Below, piece after piece: positions 28,540 to 37,981 of a DNA stretch of 64,000 nt. The number at the start of each line of letters is the position of its first letter. The stretch's first letter is position 1. The translations under genes were made by a program, and so were the position numbers. Under the pieces are notes generated by a model, which saw only the letters and a program-made list of their open reading frames with translations, ran no database searches and was not told where the DNA came from. This DNA comes from Opitutales bacterium (GTDB taxonomy: Bacteria > Verrucomicrobiota > Verrucomicrobiia > Opitutales > Seribacteraceae), in assembly GCA_028101545.1 (NCBI GenBank), contig JAOHKZ010000003.1, positions 1 through 64,000 on the forward strand, given 5' to 3'.

Positions 28540-28543
28540 TCAA

Positions 28544-29284
28544 TTATGCGGTTAAACCGAGAACATCCTGCATGGAGTAAAGGTTTGCTGGTTGATTTCT
28601 AACCCATTTTGCAGCTTTGAGTGCTCCTGCTGCAAAAATTACACGATCTGTTGCTCTATGCGTTAGCTCTATTCTTTCTCCAGTACCTGCAAACATAACT
28701 GTATGTTCTCCGACTACATCCCCGCCCCTTAGTGCATGCGATCCGATCTCACTTGTTTTTCTTTCACCGGGCATTCCTTCACGTCCGTGAATAATGTCAG
28801 TCTCGCTCGCGCTTCTTGATTCCTTTAATATTTCAAGCAGGCGATCCGCTGTACCACTAGGAGCGTCTTTTTTCAAACGATGGTGCATCTCTATTACCTC
28901 AGGATCAAAACCTGAATTTAAATCCAATACCTTTGCCGCTTGTTGGGTAAGAAAAAATAATAAATTAACCCCTGTGGAGAAATTTCCTGCCCATACGATG
29001 GGAATGGAACTGGTAAGTTGCTCGATGGCTCGACGTTCATCTTTTTCATGTCCCGTCGTTCCAATAACCAGAGGTTTGTTATATTGCTTTGCCAATTCAG
29101 CAAGAGAGCGAGTTGCATCACGGAGAGAAAAATCAATCACAACATCACAGTGCTCAATCCCATCCTCTGCATTATCACCTATATCGACCGGGAAACTTAT
29201 TTCGCAATCATGTTCGTTTGCAATCGATTGAATAGCTTTACCCATTCTTCCCTTTGCTCCACTTAGTAAAATTTTTAAACTCAT
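28544..29284 (-). CDS. dapB: 4-hydroxy-tetrahydrodipicolinate reductase DapB
   Basis: Reduces hydroxy-tetrahydrodipicolinate in lysine and diaminopimelate (cell wall) synthesis. The protein (246 aa from ATG 29284) shows the NAD(P) motif LLSGAKGRMGKAIQS, VVIDFSLRDATR, KPLVIGTTGHEKDE, NFSTGVNLLF and the signature EMHHRLKKDAPSGTA, with GREGMPGERK-x-x-EIGSHALRGGDVVGEH in the C-terminal domain. ATG 29284 gives a standard N-terminus 5 bp after the dapA stop; TTG 29293, overlapping that stop, is a less likely alternative. Confidence 0.96.
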   Translation of the reverse strand: MSLKILLSGAKGRMGKAIQSIANEHDCEISFPVDIGDNAEDGIEHCDVVIDFSLRDATRSLAELAKQYNKPLVIGTTGHEKDERRAIEQLTSSIPIVWAGNFSTGVNLLFFLTQQAAKVLDLNSGFDPEVIEMHHRLKKDAPSGTADRLLEILKESRSASETDIIHGREGMPGERKTSEIGSHALRGGDVVGEHTVMFAGTGERIELTHRATDRVIFAAGALKAAKWVRNQPANLYSMQDVLGLTA

Positions 29285-29289
29285 AAAAT

Positions 29290-30177
29290 TCAAATGTTTA
29301 ATTTTTTAGCCATCTCCTGCAAAAATTTTAGGTTTTGTTCAGATGGAGGAGTAAGAGGAAGCCTTACTTCCGCAGACTGAATCATTTCTTTGCAATGAAG
29401 AAGTGTTTTAATGGGAACTGGGTTTGGTTCAATAAATATATCTGAAAAGAACTGAAAGTTTTCAAGATGTATCTTTTGTGCTTCTGTAAAGTTTCCATCG
29501 ATGGCTAACTTGACTAAGTTAGATACGGTTTCGGGTATAATATTTGAGGCAACACTAATAACGCCTTTTGCTCCACATGCTATAAATGGGAGAGTCAGAC
29601 CATCATCTCCAGATAAAATGATGAAGTCTTGATCAACAGCACAGGCAGTTTCAGATACTTTTGCCGACCTTCCACCTGCTTCCTTTAGAGCACAAATATT
29701 AGGATATTTTTCGTATAATCTAGCCACAGTAGAGGTAGAGATTTCGATCCCACATCGAGATGGGATTGAATAAAGGACAATTGGTTTTTCTGTGCATTCA
29801 GCAAGTTTACTGAAATGAGCAAAAAGACCATCCTGACTGGGTTTGTTGTAATATGGTGCAACTAAAAGAAATGCATCGGCCCCAATGGCATCAGCTTTTT
29901 GGGTTAATTCAAGAGCTTCCTGAGTCGAGTTTGCTCCGGTTCCGGCAATTACCGGAATTTTTTTATCCACAATCTCAATAGTAGATTTAATTACTTGAAG
30001 GTGTTCATCCTCAGATAGAGTAGGGGACTCTCCAGTTGTGCCGCAAGGGACAACTCCAGATATTCCCGAAGATAACTGTGCGTTAACTAGGCATTCTAGA
30101 TCGGTATATGATACCGACCCATCTTTCATAGGTGTGATTAAAGCAGTGTGTGCTCCTTGAAGTAGTTTCTTGTCCAT
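29290..30177 (-). CDS. dapA: 4-hydroxy-tetrahydrodipicolinate synthase DapA
   Basis: Condenses pyruvate with aspartate semialdehyde, the first committed step to lysine and diaminopimelate. The 295-aa TIM barrel has GAHTALITPMKDGSVSY, the GVVPCGTTGESPTLS phosphate-like loop, AGTGANSTQEAL, the catalytic-relay Tyr in VAPYYNKPSQDG, and the Schiff-base Lys in ICALKEAGGR. Everything needed for activity is in place. ATG start; 84 bp from the divergent lepA. It heads a dapA-dapB-ruvA unit. Confidence 0.96.
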   Translation of the reverse strand: MDKKLLQGAHTALITPMKDGSVSYTDLECLVNAQLSSGISGVVPCGTTGESPTLSEDEHLQVIKSTIEIVDKKIPVIAGTGANSTQEALELTQKADAIGADAFLLVAPYYNKPSQDGLFAHFSKLAECTEKPIVLYSIPSRCGIEISTSTVARLYEKYPNICALKEAGGRSAKVSETACAVDQDFIILSGDDGLTLPFIACGAKGVISVASNIIPETVSNLVKLAIDGNFTEAQKIHLENFQFFSDIFIEPNPVPIKTLLHCKEMIQSAEVRLPLTPPSEQNLKFLQEMAKKLNI

Positions 30178-30261
30178 TTGAAATAAATATGCGAGAAAGG
30201 ATAATTCCCTCTTTTACACATGTTCTTTTTCAAGGGGAATTTTTCAGTGGTCAACTTTTTA

Positions 30262-32064
30262 ATGGTGGAAACTCAAAGGATTCGTAATTTTTGTATCATA
30301 GCGCATGTCGATCATGGCAAGACAACCTTGTCTGATCGATTGCTTGAAAGTACCCAAACAGTTCAAGCGCGGGAAATGAAGGATCAATTACTCGATTCAA
30401 TGGATTTGGAGAGAGAACGGGGCATAACCATAAAATGTCACCCCGTTTCGATGAATTATCGATACAAGGACGGAGTGGAATATCTTTTTAATTTAATTGA
30501 TACTCCAGGCCATGTAGATTTTTCCTACGAAGTTTCGCGTAGTTTAGCAGCATGTGAGGGAGCACTTTTATTAGTCGATGCTTCACAGGGCGTGGAAGCT
30601 CAGACTTTAGCGAATGCACAACTTGCAGATGCACAAGGTCTTACCATTATTCCCGTTATTAATAAAGTGGACTTGCCAAGTGCAGATGTGGAACGGGTCT
30701 CCAAGCAAATTGAAGACATGCTGGCGATTCCTGCTGAAGAAGTTATCTTAGCTAGTGGAAAGTCGGGAATTGGAGTAGAAGAAATTCTAGAGGCAGTTGT
30801 AGAACGTTTGCCGCAACCCCGTTGGGCTGAATTTCCTAAAGCCAGAGCTTTGGTTTTTGATAACCAGTTTGATTCCTTCAAGGGAGTTATTTGTTATGTG
30901 AGGGTATTTTCAGGAACATTTACTAAAAATGCTAATCTTTTGTTAATGAGCGATGAGCGAAAAACCCCAATTAAAGAGCTTGGTAAGTTTTGCCCACAAC
31001 CTGTTCCGATGAAGAATTTAAATGTTGGGGAAGTCGGATATGTGGTAACGGGTATTAGGGATGTGGCTGAGATTAAGATTGGTGATACATTAACACTTGC
31101 CGATTCACCAGCTGATGAGATGCTTCCTGGTTACAAAGAAGTTCGCCCTATGGTATTTAGTGGACTTTATCCACTTGATACATCTGATTATGAAAAGTTA
31201 AAGAAAAGTGTGGGTAAACTTCGCTTAAATGATGCTGCATTTACTTTTCAATCAGAAACCTCAGTAGCTCTTGGCTTTGGATTTCGATGTGGTTTTCTTG
31301 GATTATTGCATATGGAAATCATCCAAGAGCGCTTGCGTCGTGAATATGATATTGATTTAATTTCCACTTATCCGAGCGTTGTATATAAAGTGCACTTAAC
31401 TGTTGGAGGGGTTGTGGAGGTGGATAACCCATTGGATTTACCTGATACGACAGAGGTACTTAAAATTGAAGAGCCCACCATTATTGCTCGAATTCATGCT
31501 CCCAATCATTGTATTGGTGATTTGCTTGCCTTGGTAACTGAGAAGCGGGGTTCGTGTAGTGACACTGAAACAATTGATGAAACTAGAGTCATGATGACTT
31601 GTCATCTGCCCTTGAATGAAATCCTTGTCGATTTTAATGATCGGCTGAAAAGTGTAACACATGGTTATGGTTCTATGGACTACGATATGGCAGATTATGT
31701 CGAATCTTCTCTTGTGCGAATGGAAATATTAGTAAATGCAGAACCGGTTGATGCTTTTTCGACCATTGTCCATAAAGATAAAGCAGAAAGTAGGGGTAGG
31801 GTTCTCTGCTCAAAATTGAAGGATATTCTTCCTCGTCAGTTATTTAAAATTGCATTACAAGCCGCAGTTGGAGGTAAAGTTATTGCTCGTGAAACCATTA
31901 GTGCAATGCGTAAAGATGTAACTGCAAAGTGTTACGGGGGGGATATTTCCCGTAAGAGAAAACTATTAGAGAAGCAAAAAGAAGGAAAAAAACGAATGAA
32001 GCAAATTGGTAATGTTAATATTCCTCAGGAAGCTTTTGTTCAAATTCTAAAGAGCTCGACTTAA
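30262..32064 (+). CDS. lepA: Elongation factor 4 (LepA)
   Basis: Translational GTPase that can back-translocate or help ribosomes under stress. GTPase motifs: AHVDHGKTTL (G1), the RERGITIKCH switch I, DTPGHVDFSYEVSRSLAACEG (G3 and the LepA signature), NKVDLPSA (G4) and ASGKSGIG (G5). The LepA-specific C-terminal domain is recognisable from GYGSMDYDM and the GDISRKRKLLEKQKEGKKRM tail. I prefer ATG 30262 (MVETQRIRNFC, 600 aa, the usual length) over ATG 30220, which would add 14 hydrophobic residues not found in the family. Confidence 0.96.
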   Translation: MVETQRIRNFCIIAHVDHGKTTLSDRLLESTQTVQAREMKDQLLDSMDLERERGITIKCHPVSMNYRYKDGVEYLFNLIDTPGHVDFSYEVSRSLAACEGALLLVDASQGVEAQTLANAQLADAQGLTIIPVINKVDLPSADVERVSKQIEDMLAIPAEEVILASGKSGIGVEEILEAVVERLPQPRWAEFPKARALVFDNQFDSFKGVICYVRVFSGTFTKNANLLLMSDERKTPIKELGKFCPQPVPMKNLNVGEVGYVVTGIRDVAEIKIGDTLTLADSPADEMLPGYKEVRPMVFSGLYPLDTSDYEKLKKSVGKLRLNDAAFTFQSETSVALGFGFRCGFLGLLHMEIIQERLRREYDIDLISTYPSVVYKVHLTVGGVVEVDNPLDLPDTTEVLKIEEPTIIARIHAPNHCIGDLLALVTEKRGSCSDTETIDETRVMMTCHLPLNEILVDFNDRLKSVTHGYGSMDYDMADYVESSLVRMEILVNAEPVDAFSTIVHKDKAESRGRVLCSKLKDILPRQLFKIALQAAVGGKVIARETISAMRKDVTAKCYGGDISRKRKLLEKQKEGKKRMKQIGNVNIPQEAFVQILKSST

Positions 32065-32070
32065 ATATCT

Positions 32071-33459
32071 ATGAAAGAACAAAAAAAAGCGAAGCGTTCA
32101 CAGAAAAAGGGTGCCAAAGAAATTTTAAGGTTGGGCGAGAAAGCTTTGGCTTACCGAAAAGACTTACTTAGTTCAGACCAAGTCGGGAAACTCGAATTTT
32201 CCATTAATGAACTCAGGAATGCTCTGAAGCAAAAATTAGTTCTTATTGATGAACTGGAGGAAAAAGCAGAAAGGTTAGATCAAGAATTAAAAGAATCTGG
32301 AGGATTATATTACCATAAGAAAGGCTGGGTGGAAAATATTGAAATGCTAATGGTTGCGGCCATTGTTGTAATCGGAATTAGAAGTTTTTTCTTACAACCC
32401 TTTATCATTCCAACAAATTCGATGTATCCTTCTTTCTATGGGATGCAGCCAAATTTATACAAAGATTCAGAGGATGTTCCCAATTTTGTGGAAAGAGGAG
32501 TTGATAAAATACTTTTAGGAGCTTCACATTATCGTTTAAAATTAGAAAGTACTGGTAGTCTTTATCTAGTTCTTCAAAACGGCGGCAGTTTCAGACCAGC
32601 CCAAGCTACCTTTCCGGATGGTCGGTTTTTTATTATTCCCAATAGGGTAAAAGAGTATGTTTTTGAAGTAGCTGGAAAAGAGCATATTCTACAAGTTCCG
32701 GCTGAATTCGATTTTGATACTTTAATAGCCCAAAAGTTTGCAGGAATTGAAAATTTGAGAGATTTGCCACTTATTGTATCTCAGGATCAGGGCTTTACGG
32801 GAAATCGTCTCAAACTTTCTGATACAATTTATAAAACGGGTGATATCGCAATTGCTTTTGATATATTACTTGGAGATGCATTATTTGTAGATCGGATGAC
32901 ATACAATTTTGTAAAACCAAAAGCTGGTGACCCGGCAGTCTTTCGGACTGCCTCCATTGATAAATTTAATCGAGAACTTGGTACGCCAGTTCGAAGTTTT
33001 ATTGGTGAAGATAAATACTATATCAAAAGATTGGTTGGTGAACCTGGTGATCGTTTGCAAATGATTGTTCCTGATTCTATTTTTACTAATGGAACAGATG
33101 TCCGCAAAGGTACCCCAGGAGTCTTGCATCGTAATAATCATCCAATTACAGGAAAAACTGCCTTTGATGAAAACAGAAAAAGGACAGAAATGTTAGCAAC
33201 GGATCCGAATGCTGAAAACCCGTTGAAATATCCTGGTTACAGAGCGGAAGGTCTGCTTACCAATCGAGAAATTCTGAATGTTCCACAAAAAGAAGATCCT
33301 GGAAATCCCACTGGACTAAATGCTTATTTTGCAATGGGAGATAATTCTACTGACAGTTTAGATGGGCGTGCGTGGGGTTTTGTTCCAGAGAATGAAATTA
33401 TAGGCCGAGCTTTTGTTGTGTATTATCCATTCACAAAAAGATGGGGTTTCTCAAATTAA
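32071..33459 (+). CDS. lepB: Signal peptidase I (LepB) with large insertions
   Basis: Cleaves signal peptides of exported proteins at the outer face of the inner membrane. A single membrane segment (about residues 90-107, MLMVAAIVVIGIRSFF) leads into the catalytic Ser box IIPTNSMYPSF, and the general-base Lys is in YYIKRLVGEPGD. GDNSTDSLDGRAWGFVP is the conserved box E. Between the Ser and Lys boxes lie ~190 residues instead of the usual ~50, and a further insertion lies before box E, giving 462 aa. A hydrophilic coiled-coil-like extension of ~85 residues precedes the membrane segment. Similar enlarged forms are common in Bacteroidota and Verrucomicrobiota. It starts 6 bp after lepA, a widely conserved pairing. 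Confidence 0.93.
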   Translation: MKEQKKAKRSQKKGAKEILRLGEKALAYRKDLLSSDQVGKLEFSINELRNALKQKLVLIDELEEKAERLDQELKESGGLYYHKKGWVENIEMLMVAAIVVIGIRSFFLQPFIIPTNSMYPSFYGMQPNLYKDSEDVPNFVERGVDKILLGASHYRLKLESTGSLYLVLQNGGSFRPAQATFPDGRFFIIPNRVKEYVFEVAGKEHILQVPAEFDFDTLIAQKFAGIENLRDLPLIVSQDQGFTGNRLKLSDTIYKTGDIAIAFDILLGDALFVDRMTYNFVKPKAGDPAVFRTASIDKFNRELGTPVRSFIGEDKYYIKRLVGEPGDRLQMIVPDSIFTNGTDVRKGTPGVLHRNNHPITGKTAFDENRKRTEMLATDPNAENPLKYPGYRAEGLLTNREILNVPQKEDPGNPTGLNAYFAMGDNSTDSLDGRAWGFVPENEIIGRAFVVYYPFTKRWGFSN

Positions 33460-33539
33460 GTATTCATAGCCAACAGTTTATATCATATTTGCTCATATTA
33501 ATTATTCGCACAATATGTATTATGTCTAATTAATGTTTT

Positions 33540-35117
33540 ATGACACCTTCTCTTACTTCTTTACCCCAATGGCTGGAAAATCGTTCGAGTGGTGTACTTC
33601 TTCATGCGACTTCGTTGCCCGGAAAGTTTGGAATTGGTAACCTTGGTCTAACTGCACGACGTTTTGTTGATTTTCTCGTAAAATCAGGTTTTGGATTTTG
33701 GCAAACATGCCCACTTGGTCCTACAGGATATGGCGATTCACCTTATCAAGTGTTCTCGTCATCAGCAGGTAATCCATATTTAATCGATTGGGATCAACTC
33801 ATAGAACTTGAGGTTATCAATGAAGATGAACTTTCACCTCTTATTTGCGACCCTAATAATGATATTGATTATGGTAATTTGTATAAAAATTTCACCATTA
33901 TTGCTGAAAAAGCTTACTTGAATTTTGAGAAAATTAAAAAATCCATTGAATCCCGATTAGGTTCTTTTTCTGATTTTAAAGAAGCAAATAAGGCATGGTT
34001 AAATCCATATTGTTGCTATCAAGTATTTAAAAAGGATGAAGGTAATAAACCTTGGTGGGAATGGGATGAAGCAATACGCCTCTATAATCCTGTGCTACTT
34101 ACCCATTTTACAGAAAATCAGTTGAGAACTTTTGATACTCATGCTTTTCTTCAATTTATTTTTTTTAATCAATGGAGCGATCTTAGATCCTATGCGAATT
34201 CAAAAGGAATTAAAATTATAGGAGACCTTCCTATTTATGTCGCTCCGGATTCAGCCGATGTTTGGGAGAGACCTAATCTTTTTCAATTAGATCAGCGGTT
34301 ATGTAGTTTTTCTCATGTCGCGGGAGTTCCTCCCGATTATTTTAACAAGGACGGACAATTTTGGGGTAATCCATTGTATGATTGGGAGGCACATAAAGAA
34401 GAGAAATATGATTGGTGGATGACAAGGTTGGATTCGCAACTTCGACTTTTTGATGTGGTAAGGATAGATCATTTTCGTGGATTTCATGACTATTGGAGCA
34501 TTCCCGTTTCCAAGAATGATGTAAAACAGGATGCGAAACTTGGCCAATGGCAATCAGGGCCAGGTTTGGATTTTTGGAAATTTGCTAAAAATCGCTTTCC
34601 CTCCCTCCCCTTCCTTGCTGAAGATTTAGGTCTGATTACTGATGGAGTGCGAAGATTGCGATGCTCTGCTGGCTTGCCTGGTATGGCGGTTCTTCAATTT
34701 GCTTTTGATGGAGATCCTGAAAACTTATATCTTCCTCACAACTTGAAGCCCGACTTGGTTCTCTATACTGGAACTCATGATAATGATACAACCTGTGGTT
34801 GGTATAATTCTGCATCGGAAGAAGTTCGTGGTAATTTTAGAACTTACTTTAATATTCCGGGTGAATTTCCTTCGTGGGATATGCTTAGGATTGCCTATCG
34901 AACTACATCTCAACTGGTTATTGTTCCCATGCAGGATTTATTAAGTTTGGGGTCTGAAGCTCGTTTAAATGAGCCTGGTTATCCATTCGGTAATTGGACA
35001 TGGCGAATGACTTCCTGGCAATTGGACAAGGTCTCTAATGACTGTTCTGATTATATTAAGACTCAGGCTGAGATTTGTGGACGATTACCAATTGATAAAC
35101 AACTAGTTCTTGAATAA
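33540..35117 (+). CDS. malQ: 4-alpha-glucanotransferase MalQ (GH77)
   Basis: Disproportionating enzyme that transfers maltodextrin segments; acts with glycogen/starch breakdown. The 525-aa protein shows the GH77 pattern: SGVLLHATSLPGKFGIGNLG, the FWQTCPLGPTGYGDSPYQ loop, KIIGDLPIYVAPDSADVW, the nucleophile Asp in VRIDHFRGFHDYW, the acid/base Glu in FLAEDLGLIT, and the third carboxylate in TGTHDNDTTCGW. ATG 33540 gives the usual N-terminus. Stands alone with an 80-bp AT-rich leader. A GH13 debranching enzyme lies at 60814-63138 and could feed it linear chains. Confidence 0.95.
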   Translation: MTPSLTSLPQWLENRSSGVLLHATSLPGKFGIGNLGLTARRFVDFLVKSGFGFWQTCPLGPTGYGDSPYQVFSSSAGNPYLIDWDQLIELEVINEDELSPLICDPNNDIDYGNLYKNFTIIAEKAYLNFEKIKKSIESRLGSFSDFKEANKAWLNPYCCYQVFKKDEGNKPWWEWDEAIRLYNPVLLTHFTENQLRTFDTHAFLQFIFFNQWSDLRSYANSKGIKIIGDLPIYVAPDSADVWERPNLFQLDQRLCSFSHVAGVPPDYFNKDGQFWGNPLYDWEAHKEEKYDWWMTRLDSQLRLFDVVRIDHFRGFHDYWSIPVSKNDVKQDAKLGQWQSGPGLDFWKFAKNRFPSLPFLAEDLGLITDGVRRLRCSAGLPGMAVLQFAFDGDPENLYLPHNLKPDLVLYTGTHDNDTTCGWYNSASEEVRGNFRTYFNIPGEFPSWDMLRIAYRTTSQLVIVPMQDLLSLGSEARLNEPGYPFGNWTWRMTSWQLDKVSNDCSDYIKTQAEICGRLPIDKQLVLE

Positions 35118-35152
35118 TATTAAACTTATTCTAATCGAGTGACATTTATCTC

Positions 35153-36922
35153 TTGAAAAAACTTTTTCCATATTTTCTTCTATTGCGACCATACTGGTTT
35201 CCTTTCGTTATCGCTTTGATTTGCGGTTCATTATACGGCATATCAAGTGGATTTGGTCTGCCTTACATGATTGACCAAGTTTTTCCCAAGATTTTCCCAG
35301 GCCCAAACACTCAATCAAACTTGGGTCCGTGGGAATTATTAAAATATGTGATTTGGTTTCCTTTTGTTTTTTTAATTCGTGGTGTTAGTGGATACTTTAA
35401 TACTTATTTTATCAATTATTGTGGAATTCGAGTTTTGGAGGAAATTAGATCGCAGGTGTTTGCTAAATTGCAACGTCTGCCAGTCGCTTTTTTTCATCGA
35501 AACCAAGAAGGTGATTTAGTTAGCCGAGTCATATCGGATACGAGTCAATTACAGGTTGCCATTTTGCAGGTTAGTAATGATTTGATCAAGCAACCCATAA
35601 CATTTGTTGGAGCAATCACCGCTCTTGTGGTAATGGCAGTTGAGAGAGAGGGAATGGCTTTTGTACTTTTATGCTTAGCCGTAATTCCTATTTGTGTATT
35701 CCCGATTCGAAAAATTGGGGAATTATTAATGAATAAAGCATTAAATATGCAAGAGAAAGCGGGTGGATTAACCTCAGTACTAAGTGAAAATTTGAGTGCT
35801 TACAAAGAGGTTCGAGCCTACAATCTCGAAGATAGAGAAATAAGTCGTTTTTCTGATATTTCTGAAAAATTTGTAACCGCAAGAATGAAGGTGATCAAGT
35901 ATTCGCATATGCTTACCCCTATTATTGAAATTATAACTGCGGTAGGAATAACTGCGGCTATTTTTCAGGCCGCTCGTCAATCCATACAGCTCGATGCTGT
36001 AGTGCCTGTAATTGTAGCCTTATACATGTCCTATGAACCGGTCAAGAAGTTGGGTGGCATTCATAACTCCGTCAAGCAGGCACTTGCTTCTTTAACTCGA
36101 TTAGAGGGAGTAATAGAGGAAGAGGAATCTATCGCTAACCCTACAAATGTAGTTGAATTAAATAATGTACAGGGCGAATTAGAATTTAAGGAAGTGTCAT
36201 TTACTTATGCGAACCGTGATTCTAAAGAAAATAAAATACCAGCTTTAGTTGATATTAATCTTAAAATTAAGGCTGGTGAAGTAGTTGCTTTGGTTGGTCC
36301 GAGTGGTGCGGGGAAAACTACACTGGCAGGATTGTTGCCTCGTTTTCATGATCCCGTAAAAGGTGCGGTCTTACTAGATGGTGTTGATTTGCGAAATCTC
36401 CAATTGCACGACTTGAGGGACAGTATTGCTCTTGTTCCACAAAAACCATTTATTTTCGACCTTAATGTGGAAGAGAATATTTCTCTAGGAAGATCAAATT
36501 ATACCCGATCATCAGTTGCTGAAGTTTGTCAGTCGGCTTATGCCGATAATTTCATTGAAGAATTTGAGAATGATTACAAAGAGCGATTGGGAGAAAAGGG
36601 AAGTCGATTGTCTGGCGGTCAACTTCAACGATTGGCTTTGGCCCGAGCCTTTTACAAAAATTCACCTCTACTTATTCTTGATGAAGCAACTTCAGCGTTA
36701 GATGCAGAAAATGAAGAAAAGATTCATGAAGCGATGGAAAATCTTATTAAAGGAAAAACAACTTTGCTTATTGCCCACCGTTTCAGTTCCTTAAGGTTGG
36801 CCAACCGTATATTGGTAATGGACAAGGGAAGAATAGTCGCAGACGGTCCCCACAATCAGATATATAATGAATGTGATCTTTATCGGAATCTCTATGATCA
36901 ACAAAACGAGGGCCTTTCATAA
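35153..36922 (+). CDS. MsbA-like ABC exporter (fused membrane and ATPase domains)
   Basis: A 589-aa half-transporter of the type I exporter class that includes MsbA, the lipid A flippase. About six membrane helices fill residues 1-310. The ATPase domain has Walker A GPSGAGKTTLAG near residue 383, the signature LSGGQLQRLALARA near 485, Walker B LLILDEATSALD near 505, and the H-loop AHRFSS. Substrate cannot be told from sequence; MsbA-type lipid export is the common assignment for this size and layout. Start is TTG 35153 (MKKLFPYFLLLRPYW). Its 3' end converges with the M50-like gene. Confidence 0.85.
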   Translation: MKKLFPYFLLLRPYWFPFVIALICGSLYGISSGFGLPYMIDQVFPKIFPGPNTQSNLGPWELLKYVIWFPFVFLIRGVSGYFNTYFINYCGIRVLEEIRSQVFAKLQRLPVAFFHRNQEGDLVSRVISDTSQLQVAILQVSNDLIKQPITFVGAITALVVMAVEREGMAFVLLCLAVIPICVFPIRKIGELLMNKALNMQEKAGGLTSVLSENLSAYKEVRAYNLEDREISRFSDISEKFVTARMKVIKYSHMLTPIIEIITAVGITAAIFQAARQSIQLDAVVPVIVALYMSYEPVKKLGGIHNSVKQALASLTRLEGVIEEEESIANPTNVVELNNVQGELEFKEVSFTYANRDSKENKIPALVDINLKIKAGEVVALVGPSGAGKTTLAGLLPRFHDPVKGAVLLDGVDLRNLQLHDLRDSIALVPQKPFIFDLNVEENISLGRSNYTRSSVAEVCQSAYADNFIEEFENDYKERLGEKGSRLSGGQLQRLALARAFYKNSPLLILDEATSALDAENEEKIHEAMENLIKGKTTLLIAHRFSSLRLANRILVMDKGRIVADGPHNQIYNECDLYRNLYDQQNEGLS

Positions 36923-36927
36923 AGTTA

Positions 36928-36954
36928 TTTTTCTATTTGAAAAAAAGATTTTTT
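36928..36954 (+). terminator. Hairpin plus T-run at the ABC exporter/M50-like convergent junction
   Basis: TTTTTC at 36928-36933 pairs with GAAAAA at 36939-36944, loop TATTT, and a run of six T lies at 36949-36954. It spans the stop codon of the convergent gene (36933-36935). AT-only pairing makes it weak, but the downstream T-run fits a terminator for the exporter gene. Confidence 0.4.
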
Positions 36955-37460
36955 AATTCCAGTCCGTCGCTTGGTGGTCCTTCAGGAAAGGAGTTTGTTG
37001 GCTTTAATCTAAGTGGAATAACTGAGCGAATAAAAACTAAAGCATTAGTGCAAAACCAACTAACAAGTAAAACTTCGATCCAAATGGGGTGATGATTTCC
37101 AAATATTTGCCAGCCAACTATAAATGTCATAAAAAATGACGAAAAAAGACCTCCGGATATAACAATAAAAAGTGAAGCTTTATTTAAGCTCTCTTTGTCA
37201 TAACCTGAAAAACCTTCGTTTCCATTTATCAAATTAAATTCCCATAAGATATTTCCTATTTTACCATTCCACTTACTTCCACTTTGACCAATTCGTATGA
37301 AGACTTCCTGTTTGGTGAAAAGTAAAGCTGGTATTATGTGGCCAACCTCGTGGACAAAGGTGGCAAAAGGTCGAAGCAATATTAGTCCAACCCAAGCAGC
37401 CAGAACCCAAGGTAAGCCCTGAATACTTAAATAATCGATACTGTTTCCTAATGATATCAT
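36933..37460 (-). CDS. M50-like membrane protein with HExxH motif
   Basis: A 175-aa protein with about four hydrophobic segments (near residues 13-33, 40-50, 105-125, 133-150). The first cytosolic-face helix contains FVHEVGHIIPALLF, an H-E-x2-H zinc motif as in site-2 and M50B-type membrane metallopeptidases. A late SDGLELKNLF segment recalls the (N/S)DG region that supplies the third zinc ligand in the family. It is short for a site-2 protease and lacks a PDZ domain. M50B-like 'peptidase' members often have no proven activity. Start is ATG 37460; the 68-bp gap to the divergent HAD gene contains its promoter. Confidence 0.6.
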   Translation of the reverse strand: MISLGNSIDYLSIQGLPWVLAAWVGLILLRPFATFVHEVGHIIPALLFTKQEVFIRIGQSGSKWNGKIGNILWEFNLINGNEGFSGYDKESLNKASLFIVISGGLFSSFFMTFIVGWQIFGNHHPIWIEVLLVSWFCTNALVFIRSVIPLRLKPTNSFPEGPPSDGLELKNLFFK

Positions 37461-37528
37461 ATTTTAATGCGATTGAACTTGCTCGTACATTTTCATTTTA
37501 TAAGTTATTTAATATTGATCGATAAAGA

Positions 37529-37981
37529 ATGTTTCGTTTTCTTATGCAAGCCTTCTCGGGCAAAAAGCCCCATGTTCGTGTCCCTCATACAAAAGGATTA
37601 CCGTTGACTGACGAGAATAAATTTGGAGAAGATGCTGAGTCTAGTCAATGGATTGGTGTAGATTTAGATGGAACCTTAGCTGTTGCAGAACCATGGCAAG
37701 GTTTTGAACATATTGGTAAACCAGTACCTAATATGATGAAGCGTTTGAAGATATGGCTCGATATGGGGTATCGAGTGAAAATTGTTACCGCTCGTGCTCA
37801 GAATCCAGAAATGGCAATCCCTCCTATCAAAAAATGGCTAAGTAAGCATGGTTTGCCTGAGCTTGAGATTACTAATGCAAAAGATATGGATATGATCGAA
37901 CTTTGGGATGATCGTTGTGTTCAAGTTATACCTAACACTGGTAATCCTATTGGACCTGCATCCGATCCCTATCGCACCTAG
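37529..37981 (+). CDS. Small HAD-superfamily protein
   Basis: A 150-aa soluble protein with haloacid-dehalogenase motifs. Motif I is IGVDLDGTLAV (nucleophile Asp and acid Asp at the DxDGT), motif II is the VKIVTARA threonine, and motif IV is a LWDDRCVQV pair of aspartates. There is little room for a cap, so this is a C0-type HAD, similar in layout to small 5'-nucleotidase or phage-type polynucleotide phosphatase proteins. The first ~35 residues are basic and look unrelated to the domain. Substrate unknown. No neighbour gives a hint. Confidence 0.65.
   Translation: MFRFLMQAFSGKKPHVRVPHTKGLPLTDENKFGEDAESSQWIGVDLDGTLAVAEPWQGFEHIGKPVPNMMKRLKIWLDMGYRVKIVTARAQNPEMAIPPIKKWLSKHGLPELEITNAKDMDMIELWDDRCVQVIPNTGNPIGPASDPYRT

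Noticed and set aside
28794-29231. 145-codon plus-strand frame opposite dapB
   Set aside because: Entirely within dapB, no recognisable domain; the dapB reading is unambiguous.
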